From contig QEYB01000118.1 in assembly GCA_017562135.1 (NCBI GenBank), positions 1 to 64,000 of the forward strand: 64,000 nt of DNA. Direction: 5' to 3'. Origin of the DNA: Dipylidium caninum. Taxonomy: Eukaryota > Platyhelminthes > Cestoda > Cyclophyllidea > Dipylidiidae. Positions 22,906 to 34,035 of the stretch are shown piece by piece. How positions within the stretch are numbered: position 1 is the stretch's first letter; each line of letters begins with the position of its first letter. The notes under the pieces are model-generated. The model was not told the DNA's origin. It was given only the letters and a program-made list of their open reading frames with translations, and ran no database searches. The translations under genes were made by a program, and so were the position numbers.

Positions 22906-22939
22906 ATACGGTGTTTTAGTTTGTGACTGATTAAATCCC

Positions 22940-23530
22940 TATTCCTGTTACTTAGCATTCATCAAGCATGCTTCTTAATGGCAAATCCTCACCACCTCTG
23001 TGGAACCCTAGGGAAGGGGTGATCGGAAGGGGAGAACAAGTAGTTTAGTGAGTGGACTTGTACCTTTTTCGTCAATTCATTCTGGACATTCGAAAACCAA
23101 TTAAATCCGTTTGTGTTCGCAAAGTACTGTTCCAGGCCTTTTTGCCTATTCTTTCGGAACAGTCGATTTGCTCCAAAGAAAAGGAAGCAAAACTGCTATG
23201 ATATCTTTGTTGGGCCATGAGGATTTGTATGACGGAACGCAAAAGGAGCACGGGGAGGCACTTGTCGGATTTTATGCTGGAATATATCCTTTTGTAAGAA
23301 GAGGTCTTTGGTTAGTTTAGACAATCTTTACTCCGAAGATACTTCACACCCTCGACCGGGTGCAGCATGTCATACTGAACCCAAGCAGCCGCCAACTAAA
23401 GCACCTGACATCAATCAGGTTAAGATGGGTGGCGGGTTTGTCTTAAGTTCTATTTTCTCAAGGATCTTAAGTAGCTTATTTGACGCAAAGAGTAATTGCA
23501 TAACGATTCCAGATGTGCTTTATTTTTGCC
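22940..23530 (+). repeat. Dispersed repeat family D, copy 2
   Basis: Shares GTGGACTTGTACCT and a CCAGGCCTTTTTGCC motif with 7716-8116. From about 23270 to 23530 it shares GGAATATATCCTTTTGTAAG and the GCTTTA(C/T)TTTTGC end with 58640-58910. Confidence 0.75.
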
Positions 23531-23720
23531 CTCTTCATTAGATGTGAACAATTTTTGTCCCTCGCGCTTCCTTCACATCAAATTTGGCGATTGATTACAT
23601 GTAAGTCAGTCTTGGCATTTCATTGCAAAAACCAAGCTAGAGGCAGAACGGCGTTGCAAGTCTCCTGCAGACCCGTCTTCAACGGGCCCGACGTGTGGTG
23701 TTTAGGCAGTCTAGAGTTCC

Positions 23721-24377
23721 TCAGCAACGTTCCCTTTGCAAACCGGACACTGTGCTGCTGGTAAACAACGCGGCCACTGTGGAGAGCGAAGCAAACGCCT
23801 GTGGTGATCTGCATGCAAGGATTTTCGTATGTTGCTTCTTCCGATTTACTCGGGAAACTTGAGGTCTCTCGCTTCGCACAGAAGCCCTGTGAAATAGAAA
23901 GTCGTAAACGGAAGTAATGTCTAAAGGTACTGACAAGCCTTTCGTCCACACAACCTCGGAATGTAGGGGCCTATCAACACAGCACCTGTGCAGCCACGAG
24001 TCAAAAATGCACATTGCTGAAGAGACCATAGACAAAGTAATTACCGTCTCCGCACCCCTACCGGTAGCAGAATAAGGGAGGATAGAGGACCCTATCGCCT
24101 TGATCACCGCGTAGGACGGAGAGGCGACTGAGCCAGTAATTTTACACGCGGCTGCACCGCTTCCAGGCCCTCGACCGTCTTGCAGACGCTTTTGTTGGTA
24201 GACCTCCGCAGTTTGTAAGCAAAAGAAGGGCCAATTCATATCTTGCGAACTGTCGCATAAAGACACACCTTCAGAATTTGTGTGTCCGACCCTCGCAGAG
24301 ACGCTTCTATTCGCATTGGTGGCTATCAAGATATAAACTGAGGGATGAGGATATAGCACACAATCATGGGTCAGCAA
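23721..24377 (-). other. 218-aa ORF related to palindrome-arm sequence
   Basis: A long minus-strand frame with CLQTAEVYQQKRLQD and AVIKAIGSSILPYSA blocks. The sequence from about 23985 to 24345 is homologous to 45475-45900 and, inverted, to 63655-64000. In those copies the frame carries stops (for example TAG after CGTGT), and substitutions do not favour silent sites. It is probably a repeat that happens to be open, not a confirmed gene. Confidence 0.2.
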
Positions 24378-24399
24378 ATTTATAGAATACCTTTTGCCT

Positions 24400-27300
24400 G
24401 TTCAGGCCTCACTACTTGCCGCATGCAGAATACCGGAGGATGCTTTTAGGAACCTAACTGAACCCTTCGCAATAGGAGTGAACAAAACGAGAATTCCACC
24501 AACACAGTGATTAAGTGCCACCGCATGGTTGGACATGGGCAGTCACGCTTAAAGTTAACCCACTATGGAGGAGCGGTCATGGCCACATCCGGTCACGAAG
24601 TCGTAAAGCCGAGGTAACAACTTCGCTGCCTCGACGAGATTTCCAACTCTGAAAGACGCATTGTGGCGAGAATGTGGCCGAATCACGTCTTCCACTTATA
24701 AGTCAATTCGGCATATTACATCCCCTCTGTCAACATTGTCTGAATTGTGTTAGTCCGTAGTCCACACTCCTGCCCATGTAGTGAGTGGCAGGCTGAAGGG
24801 TGAGCAATCACCGTCCACCAGGCGTTGGGCTCACACTCCAGCCATGAACATGCCGATTGTGGGTGGCCCAACAGAGGCGAATTGGGATTCAAACCAAGTG
24901 GCTACTCCTTTGTGCACATGAGGACAGCATTGTCTGGAGACACTAGCAATTAGCCAAATGAGAGACCCTCATCGCCAAGACTACTGTCTGAGGAGGGTCA
25001 CAGCCCGAGGCCTACTGATTCCGACTAGTTGGGGATAGGTATATGCATCGTTGAAAATACCACCATTCCAAACGCTAAAAAAGCCCCGATGAACTGGCGC
25101 GAATCACCATCTCCATCTGGGCAGACGCAAAGACAATAATCATTCCTAAGGTGTAGAGGCGAGAAATTAGGGAATTACAGACGAATTTGGGAGTTTGTCG
25201 AGGCCCATCAGAGGTGAGACAGACAATAAGCTACACTCACTCATCCACTCAGTCTTAATGTGGTATTTACATGTGACCATCACCGTTTCCTTATTCTTAG
25301 TGGCATGCATAAGGAGGCCTTAGAAGGCCAGTGTGAGGCCCGATTAATTGTCTGTGACATGATAAGTAACCGAAGTTATGAGGTTACACTCACGAGGACT
25401 CACCAACGCCCGAGGATCGCCACACTCCATTGGGAAATACGGCGATGGAAGTAGGCATGCTTTCATGTGGGGCAGAATGGAAGACAATCGAAAAGGCGTT
25501 TTGATGCATGCAACCGGTCATCTGAACATTTGCCTCGCTAGCAGAGACTAAAAACTCAGCACGCAGAAGGTAATCGCCACTCAAAGAGAAAGTGAACAGA
25601 CGATTCGGTGCTGGTGTTTGCTGGTGGTGGATGTTGGTGTACCAGGCGTGTAGTGGGCGGGGGGGAAAAGGATTAGAACGAATTTCCAACCGTATATGTA
25701 CGCAAACGTAGGAGACGATAAAGAGAAGATACCTTGAGGCTGATGAAAGCAGGTGGGATCTTTTAAAGGGGGATTCAACATACGTCGTATTCACCGGGAA
25801 GTGCGAGCCTGATTGCCCACTTGCTATTGACTGCGCCGCTCACTATTTCGCTTACAGTTTCTTCACTTGCACCGCTACCAACTGTGCCTCTGAAGAGATG
25901 CATTGCAAGTGAGCCATCCGTAGGGCTCTGAGCTACGGAGGATTGCACAATTCCCCTTCCCCTTCCCTTCCTTCTCAATAACTGTCGAGTGAACCTAAGA
26001 AATCCTAGTTGCCTCACGCGGTCACACAACGGAAAGTTTCTCCGCTGCAACCAAGTTTCAGTCTCGGTGGGGGCTGTTCCCACACGTACACTGTGAATGC
26101 ACGTCTACCCGTGTGGACGCACAATCTGCTCCGAGTGCCATCAGTACAAGCCACGAACAGGGGGCTCTGAGGTGTGCCCTTTGTGGTTAGCAGTGCTCAG
26201 GAAGAGGCGTTTATTGAATTCGTCTAACATTTTGGAGAAGAACTAAGGTGCCACTCACTTGCGAGCACGCAGATGTACGCGAAGAAGAAATGTGCTGCTT
26301 CTTCCACCATCACTTCTACCCAGTGTGCCTTCTATTTATCGCGTCTAAAGTAGGTCAACAGGCAGATGCGGATTGGATTTTCACAGCGACATTTGCTGTG
26401 ACCGGAACCTGTAATCACGGAGATGGGATGAGGGTTTTCTCTCAAATAACAGCCGTGTATTTCCCTCCACCGAGAATGACCTCGTTACTATTCACCTTTT
26501 CCCCGTCTTCGTCTGCTCAGGCGGAATGAACGAAAGGCAGCCTGCACAAATGAGAAATCGTGCAATATGCCGTGTGGCGATCAGTGGAGGACAGTCACTC
26601 GGCCTTGGTGCAGTGAAGACACTGGGCGGAAGACGCGGGTACACGATTGGCAGAAATGCCCACTCGCATCGCAACGGTGGCCGCAGATGCATGCGCCGAC
26701 GCATGCTCTGTACTACAGGAAACAAGCTGCCACCTCACCTTTTATGAGCCCTGAATTTCATATCAGAATAATGTATTTTCTATGCCATTGACTAATTTGG
26801 AGTAGAAACCAACTTAGGTCAGCTCTAATCGCACCTGGTCCTCACTCTCCCTTCCTATCACGGTTGGCTGCAAATGTTGGCTTGAGCAAATAATTTTATC
26901 TTTGTATCATCATTCCCCAGAACTAATGGTTGTCTTCTGCTCACGCCTGTCGGCATCATGCGACAATGCGACGCCTCAGACGTTGGCGTTGAGTGTGCAT
27001 GGGGAAGAGGCGAGGCTGAGAGATGGGCACAAATAACAAGAAAGGGGGTACACGACAATTGCCGTGATTTGGCGTATTTCCTGCTCGTGGTCACCCCACC
27101 ACCACTAAACTATGATCAAATCGGCATTTTAGGATGAAGTCATTTGAAAGGGTTGTGTCAGCGCAGAACTTGGCAATTGTCATCTCGTCTTGAATGAAGG
27201 AAGCGCAGTCGGGTGATTGAGATGACAGGAATGTACGGGGTTGCATTTTTTTTCCTCCATGCTGCACGCGTGCACTGAGTACCCGCTGCACTGGCCGTTG

Positions 27301-28000
27301 TCTTCGTCTTCATCCATCCGCCTCCTCGCCGTTCTCCATCCCCTTCAATGTGAGCAAACAGCTGAATCAGACCTTATGCAGTGCACAAAGCTTGAAAGGA
27401 GTTGGGCTACAAGCTTAGTTGGCAGATGGCGACTTGTAGTTTTGCCTCAATGCACGCCGAGGGAACGAAGAAAGCTAGCGGTGTGGGCTAATAAGCGCGT
27501 GAGGGAGCCATGTGAAAGTCCGTGTACACGCCTTTGACGTCTTTGACAGAAAGAAAGCTTTCGAAATCACTCAGAGCCGATGACAGGGAAGCTTTGCCGC
27601 CTAACCGCTTGTGGATAAACAGCGCATAGCACAATTAAGCACAAATTTCCTACCCGTCAATGGCTTAGTTGTCACAGCTACTCGCCTGCTCCCCCACCTT
27701 ATTTCAACATTCAACTTCACACTGAAATGACACTGTGAAATGGCAAGGCCTCCTTCAGAATCCTGCACCACAAGAGAGTTTGCGCTATCGCATCAACTCA
27801 CAACATTTTTCCACCGCAAGCCGGTAGGACCCAAAAAGCAAGCGGGGTAGACAGGGCCACGCTTGAGGGCGCAATGGGGCATTTGCGTGCACTTCTTTCG
27901 TGGCAGGTGAAGGCACGAGACATTGGAATGCAGGCCAATGTGAATCCGCCTGCTGACCTACTTTCAACAGAATAAAAGAGGAGCACATGCGGTGGAGGTC
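24400..28000. other. Intergenic, nothing recognised except inverted repeat G
   Basis: Short ORFs on both strands (for example 25390-25794 and 25775-26083, minus) have no recognised similarity. The last 30 bases before the secreted gene include AATAAAAG, which could be a promoter-like AT element, but I would not call it. Confidence 0.4.
26310..26420 (+). repeat. Inverted repeat G, copy 1
   Basis: The stretch with AAAGTAGGTCAACAGGCAGA matches the reverse complement of about 27900-27985 just upstream of the secreted-protein gene. Confidence 0.55.
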
Positions 28001-28014
28001 TCACCTGACGCCAA

Positions 28015-31000
28015 ATGCTGCGAGAAACAACAGTCCTCTTCTTCGGCCTCATCTGCATCCACGCAAGTAAGTAGCGTCCCCGTCCCCGTCCCCTTCCACT
28101 CCGCCGCACAAGTTGGCACATTCACTCACCGCTCCTCAGCTCCACATCAGCCTCACTTGAAACACTTCCAAGTCACTCGATCTCGCCTTGCACTGAGGGG
28201 AATCGGTGGCAGTGTGAACAGCGTCGCGCAGACAGACGGTAGTCGTGTGCCTCATGGCGATGCTTCCCTGCCAGACTGAAAACGCATTTCACTGCGAGAA
28301 TGTTCACCTGGGCAGTCGTGTGAGGCAACGGGGATTTGGCGCAGTCAGGTGGGAGAGGATGTGAGAGGAGAAGGAGGAAGTGGCGGATGACGACCAAAAA
28401 GAGATGCGCTGGTGGCATGATTTTATGTTCCATTTACAGACGCGCAATTGGCAGGGCGTCCAATTGAAGGAAATGAAAGCAGAATCGTGAACGGTTCCAT
28501 CGGCAGCACGTTCCACCTCAACTTTTCACTTCCAGCCAACTACGACGTAAGTCGACTTCTCCTCTCATCGAGGTCTTCTAACTTTTATTGCTGACTTCTT
28601 TTTTCCCTTCTTCAATCAGCAAGTTTGTGTGTACAGCATGTCCGAAGAACTCAACTGCTCCAACGTAAGGCAAGGGGGATTTTCCACCGAATATTTCACT
28701 TGTTTCTACACTCAGAGTAAGTACTTCTCCATTCCTCATCAACACACCACGTGCACGTGCACGCTCCTCCAGCACCTCCCATCAATGACACCAACACCGA
28801 GTCCACTCCCCATTCTCCCTGCAATATTAACGCTCTCCGTCTCCTGCTATGCCAGTCACTGATTGTCACGCGGAGGTGCAGATGAACGGCTCCATCCGGC
28901 GAGATGTTTCGTGGATCATCTTCCACCACCGTCACTATAATAGAATCCCCATGTCAATTGTTTTCTTTCCTAACGGGGTGTGGCATCCGAGTGACGGTGA
29001 GTCTGCAAGGCAACTAACTCATCACTCCATTTATTTGGCATCCCGCCAACAACACTAACCGCCTTTCTCGCCAACCACCGAAGGCCTCGTCATGGATCCA
29101 AACGACTCCCTCTTCATTGACGCTAAAGATAAGGAGAAGGTGACAGTCACGTGCAGATACCACCGTGCGACTGAGGGGGTGAGTCTGCCACGTAGTCTGG
29201 CTTAGTTAGCTAGCTAGCTAGCTAAATCTCGCCACTCCTCCAACTTTGCCCACAATTGCCACATCTCTTATCGCAATGTCCGAATCATGCACTGACAGTC
29301 TTTGTGTTTGTCCAGATAAAGATAGTGACGGGCACGGATACAACCGAAGACTACACGGTTTGGGTTCATTCAGATGTCTACCAACACCCCTCTCCCCCGC
29401 AAATGGTTGTCATCAGTAAGCTAAACGCAACTTACCGTTGACAAGGGATTCTTGGCCCCACCGTATATGAATAAATGCGCAACCTCATCGTGGATACTCT
29501 TTTTGCAGGCAGTAGCAAAGATGAAAAGTTTGCGAATTTCACAATTGACGTGAGGAGAAAAGGACCTGTTGATTACCTCGGGTGCTTATTTCTCAGATGA
29601 CAGTTAAAGGCGCCGTCTACAAGATAGATTGGGGTAGGTCAAGCCAGTCAACTGCCCATCTGATCTTATGTCTGCACTCTCCCTCCCTCATTTATTCGAG
29701 CATCCAGGATTGTAGGCTGGAAAGCTCACGCATACATGTACAGACTCGCTCATTCACTACCGCATCCACAAGCATCATGTTCATCTTACTGGCAAAGCGC
29801 TACTTCCACTCACCCACCCACTCCATCGGGGGGGGAGGTGAAAAGCCAGTGGCGATTCATTCTGGGCATTGGCCACATCCACGTGGTCCATCGTCTCGTT
29901 CGTAGGCCATTTTCCTCCCACGTCGCGATGAGGGTGCCTCAGATGCTAACTGCAAGTTTCCACGAAAATCGCGTCTCCGTGGAGTAGAACTAGTGGCCCA
30001 TCAGCTCCAGTCATAATTTCCCGCTTGTTGAGACACCCACAAAAGCGGCGTCCGAGGTTAGTGTTACGAAATAACAGCTGACGCCAGTGATTCCCTACCA
30101 GTTGACTGCCTGGTGTTGGGAGCGAGAAATTGCTTTGCCAGGCTAATGTCCACAGAAGTGGAAACTTGGAAGCGACAGTCGACATCCTCTGCGACAGAAG
30201 GTGGCGAGGGGAGTGTGGAGAGGCACGGATGGAGGTAGGCAGGGAATCAAGGAAGGAATGTGCAACGGTCGACCTGGCAGTTTCTGGTGAAATAAAAATG
30301 GGGAAGAAGGAAGTTGCTTAAACTGCTGCATTTCAGGTGTACAATTGAGAGTTCCTGCAAATGAAAGCAGAATCGTGAGCGGCCGAATCAACAGCACGTT
30401 CTTCCTCGATTTTTCACTTCCAGGCAGATACAGCGTAAGTTGGCCTCTGCTCCAAATTAGTCTCTGGGACTTTCGTCAGTGATATGAGTTTTCTTTGCCT
30501 TTAATAGCAAGTCCGTGTGCACTTATCGTCAGAAAGTCCTCAACGGAGCGACATCAAAGGAGATAACTGTTCCAACGATTATTTCAAATGTTCCTACACT
30601 CAGAGTAAGTTCTACTGTATTTCTCAAGTAGAGGCCCTGCGCAAGCCGCAACACCTCTCACTGCCGACGACTCCAACACTAAATCGTCCCCTCACCCTCT
30701 CAACCAGTAACCCTTTTATTCCTCCCCTCGCCTTCTCAGTCACCGGCTGTCATGCTGAGGTGCAGATGAATGGCTCCATCAGGCAGAATATGACGTGGAT
30801 TGTATTCTCCTCCGACGATTATTCAACTATTCCCATGTCCATTGCTGTATTTCCTAATGGAGAATGGAAATCCTCGAATGATGGTGAGTGTAATAGCGTG
30901 TTTCTTCACCAATCCACTTGTTTCTCATCTCACATACGGCGAACCGTCTTTCTAATCAGCCTACGGAGAGCTCATCATGCATCCCAATCAGTCCTTCTTC

Positions 31001-31705
31001 GTTGACGCGAAGAATAAGGAGACGGTGACAGTGACGTGCAGTTATCGAAGGACTGCGTCGGTGCGTCTGTTTGATTTATCCCGATGGACCTCGACAGAGT
31101 TGCGCCTTCGTCCGTGTATAATAGTTGCTTTGTGTTTGCATAGGTGGTGATAGCGATGCACATCTATCCAAACAGAATTTATTTACGCTGGAGTGGTGTG
31201 TTTCACCAAAATCAAAACATCGATTTAAAAATTGTCGAAATCAGTAAGTTAAACGAATCGCTTCGTTGGCATTTGGTGCTTGGGCATCGTCTTGCAAGTG
31301 AATCTTCTAACTCGTCATGGCTGTTGGCCCTTTGTAGCAAACAGCAGGGATGCCAACTTTATAAATTTCACAATAAAAGTGAGGAGGAGCAGACATCCCG
31401 TTGACTACCTCGGATGCTTGATAGAAGGAGTTCATGAACACGGCGCCTTCTTCAAAATAGATTGGGGTAAGTCAAACCACTTTACTGCGAATGGAAAGCC
31501 TTTGCACGGGTTTGTCTACCCTGTTGCATGCACTGACGATGGCGAGTTTGTTCTCTGCACAGGCACCCTGCCTCTTCAACTAAGGCTTGTGCATCTGCGT
31601 CCATCTTCTTCTTACACAGCTCAAACGACTTCAACTAATGCGGATGTCTGCAGCAGGCAGTTCGGAAGTTCTGCGGGAGATGTTCTTGTTGAGGTTTGCC
31701 CATGA
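28015..31705 (+). CDS. Secreted two-module sequon-rich protein (14 exons), one -1 frameshift between modules
   Basis: Unrecognised family. Exons: 28015-28066, 28440-28546, 28620-28716, 28856-28996, 29084-29178, 29316-29415, 29509-29633; then 30337-30434, 30508-30604, 30740-30883, 30960-31060, 31144-31243, 31338-31466 and 31563-31705. Every junction is GT-AG. Exon 1 encodes a signal peptide (MLRETTVLFFGLICIHA). Exons 2-7 and 8-13 encode two homologous modules of about 215 residues with identical exon phases. Each has blocks NESRIV, NCSN, CHAEVQMNGSIR, PMSI-FPNG-W, VTVTC and NFTI-VRR-PVDYLGC, and about seven N-glycosylation sequons. VTVTC with DYLGC resembles an Ig-like fold (inference). Exon 7 is 125 nt where 126 is expected, so module 1 shifts frame and stops shortly after CLFLR. 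The full protein would be about 509 aa; the shifted reading would secrete module 1 alone. A poly(A) signal follows at 31765. Confidence 0.65.
29206..29226 (+). repeat. (TAGC)n microsatellite in intron 5 of the secreted gene
   Basis: About five TAGC units directly following the exon 29084-29178. Confidence 0.85.
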
Positions 31706-31764
31706 AATAGGTGGTTTGGGGCATTTTGATCATAAGGCTTCATTGCCTAAGTTTCTGCCACTCA

Positions 31765-31770
31765 AATAAA
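31765..31770 (+). terminator. AATAAA poly(A) signal of the secreted two-module gene
   Basis: AATAAA lies 60 bp after the stop codon at 31705, which supports the gene end. Confidence 0.6.
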
Positions 31771-31889
31771 ATAACGCCTTAGATGTTGTTCAGCACCACT
31801 CGCCCGTCGCACGTCATTAATTCAGGCGCATCGACGACTTATGTATCCGTGCAATTGCGATATGCAATACCAAAAAACACGTGGAACAT

Positions 31890-31985
31890 TTCTTTCTTCT
31901 TCTTCTTCCTTTTTCTCGTTCTTCTTCCTCCTCATCTGCCTCCTCTTATACTTCTCCACTTCCCCTCTTACTTGCTTCACCGCCT
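31890..31985 (+). repeat. Polypyrimidine tract downstream of the secreted gene
   Basis: CTTCTTCTTC-rich run of about 95 bases. No gene seen around it. Confidence 0.75.
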
Positions 31986-33814
31986 CCTGCTCGCGTAGCT
32001 GATAGTGGCACTCGTGAGTCAGTAAACCTGGCGGTGAATGCCACGAGTGGTGAGAGTATTCGCTTGCGAGGCAAATGAGGCAAAATATTGCGTCTTCGAT
32101 GTGTTGGCTCCAATGTGACGCGAACACTCGAGGTCACCACGTTTGGTTCGAAACAAAGTGTTTCTCTACAGCCACTCATGCATCTTTACTACTCAAGTGG
32201 GATCTGACTCGGTGTCAACAAGCGTCCTGAGCCACAGACTTAACCTCCTTCCACTTTGCTTTATCGCCACCAACAATACCAACGTGGACGATTCTAGGTG
32301 CTGACGGTACACTGGGTTCGTGCAATCATCCCTCCGCCTGCGCCACACCGACTCCATCATCGCATGCGTCGCACATCTCCATCGCAGGCGGTGAATACGG
32401 TGAGTTGAGGCCCACTTCGGTACGCCATGCAAATGTTCCACATGCCCCTCACTAGGCTGGCTTTGTTGTCATTGGCCACCTTTCTTGCTTCTGTGCCATC
32501 AATCAACTCGTCTGTTTTGCCCTTTCAGCTTCGCACCTTCTCATTCTCGGACTCCTGTTGACATGCAAGTTTCACCTCTTCGTCTTCCATGTCTTTGCCG
32601 TAGCATGTGACGTGCACAAATCCGTGCATCTTACATCTGCACGGCATTCTTACTATAATGACGATTGTCTGTTGCTATTTCAGACAATCTCCAAATGGAC
32701 TTGGACGTCTAGCGACGAGGCTCTACACCTCGATGTGAAGGCGCACCGCGTTCCACCTCTCAGTTCGAAATCCCACCAAATAAACGCAGTATTGGCAAAT
32801 GATGAAGCCTCGTTTAGTTGGTCTGTCATGACTGGGATCGGTTGCAGGGGACCTCTTTAACTTCCTCTCCATCCACCCAAATAACTGACTATCTGACAAC
32901 TAACTAAGTAAATACTCAAGTGACGAGGCAGCAGTAGCCATTGGCAGGCACCAGTAAGCAACCTGTGCGCGGACGGCGAAGTCCCTCACACGCATTCTGA
33001 GCAGCAGACCTGTCAGTTGTCAATGTGAGGCTGACGCCGATTAGCACGATTAAGGGGGAAGCGGAAGGCTAGGTTGGGTAGAGTAAATCGACAATTTTTA
33101 CTTTGACACCGGTGTCGGTTACACATCAACGTTCAGATGTTGGCGGCAACCGATGATTCTCTAATCAGTACGAGGGCAAGTGGGCGGCGGTGGGGTTCCC
33201 AGTTCCTCCTCCATCCACATTTTCGACATCTCTAATGCAGAGAGAAATGGCCAGTGGTGCGTCGAGGCAGTATTAGGGGAGTGTAGACTGTACAGTCAGT
33301 GATCTCACTGCCTCCAGGGACTCGTCCTTAGCATAGATTGCAACATGATACGAAGCAATGAAATTTGTAACCTGCAGCGACTTTATGGTCCGAGTGGAGG
33401 GAAGCCTCATGACGGAGCCTCAAATAGGTTCAGATGTCGACCAGCTTCTTTTGACTGCAGCTCAGGCTGTACAGGGGAGCGGCACTTGATTATGCATAAA
33501 GTTATGACCAGTCGTCAGCTTCCAGCAATCTGGTCCTTGACGAGATCACTTGTCAACTATGACTGGATATCAGTTGATGAGTTTCATTCACGGCTGACGT
33601 TATCTCGATTGTAAGTCCGCTTGTCACTCACTGCAGGGGCAGAAGTGGAGTCGATGGACTAACACATTAGACGGTGTTCACGGAGATGACCCAATACCCT
33701 GAATTGAAGTATAAGTGAAAGACGTGACAAGCGTAATTTCACTTCGACCAACACGCGCTCTATGGCTCTGGCGAGGTAAACGAGGTTGTGCAAAAGAATA
33801 GGTTTCGATACATT

Positions 33815-34035
33815 TATTTTGCTACTCTTCCTCCCTGACCTCGTCGTCTGACAGTGGGGTAGGAGGTCATTTCTGTCCACACCTTCACGGACTCCGCCCA
33901 TTCTCGACCTTTCTCTTCAGCGCACTTCCTGGTACACTCGGCGTTCCTACCGAACAGTGAGAAAGACGGCGTCACACTCTACGGCAAAACGAAGTCGCGG
34001 CGACATGAAGGCATGGCTGATGAAATACCGCGTAA
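33815..34035 (-). pseudogene. Inverted relic of the CTRK / VKVWTEM exon
   Basis: Minus-strand homologue of 37361-37565. It keeps the SLFGR to RRRG block open but is 2 nt shorter near the CGCCGCGACTTCG stretch, so the AFMSP block falls in another frame. The frame ends at TAA soon after RVAK. Confidence 0.35.

Noticed and set aside
28440..31466. Galectin or lectin family assignment for the two-module protein
   Set aside because: The FPNG-W and NGS blocks look superficially lectin-like, but the galectin core motifs (HFNPR, WG-E) are absent.
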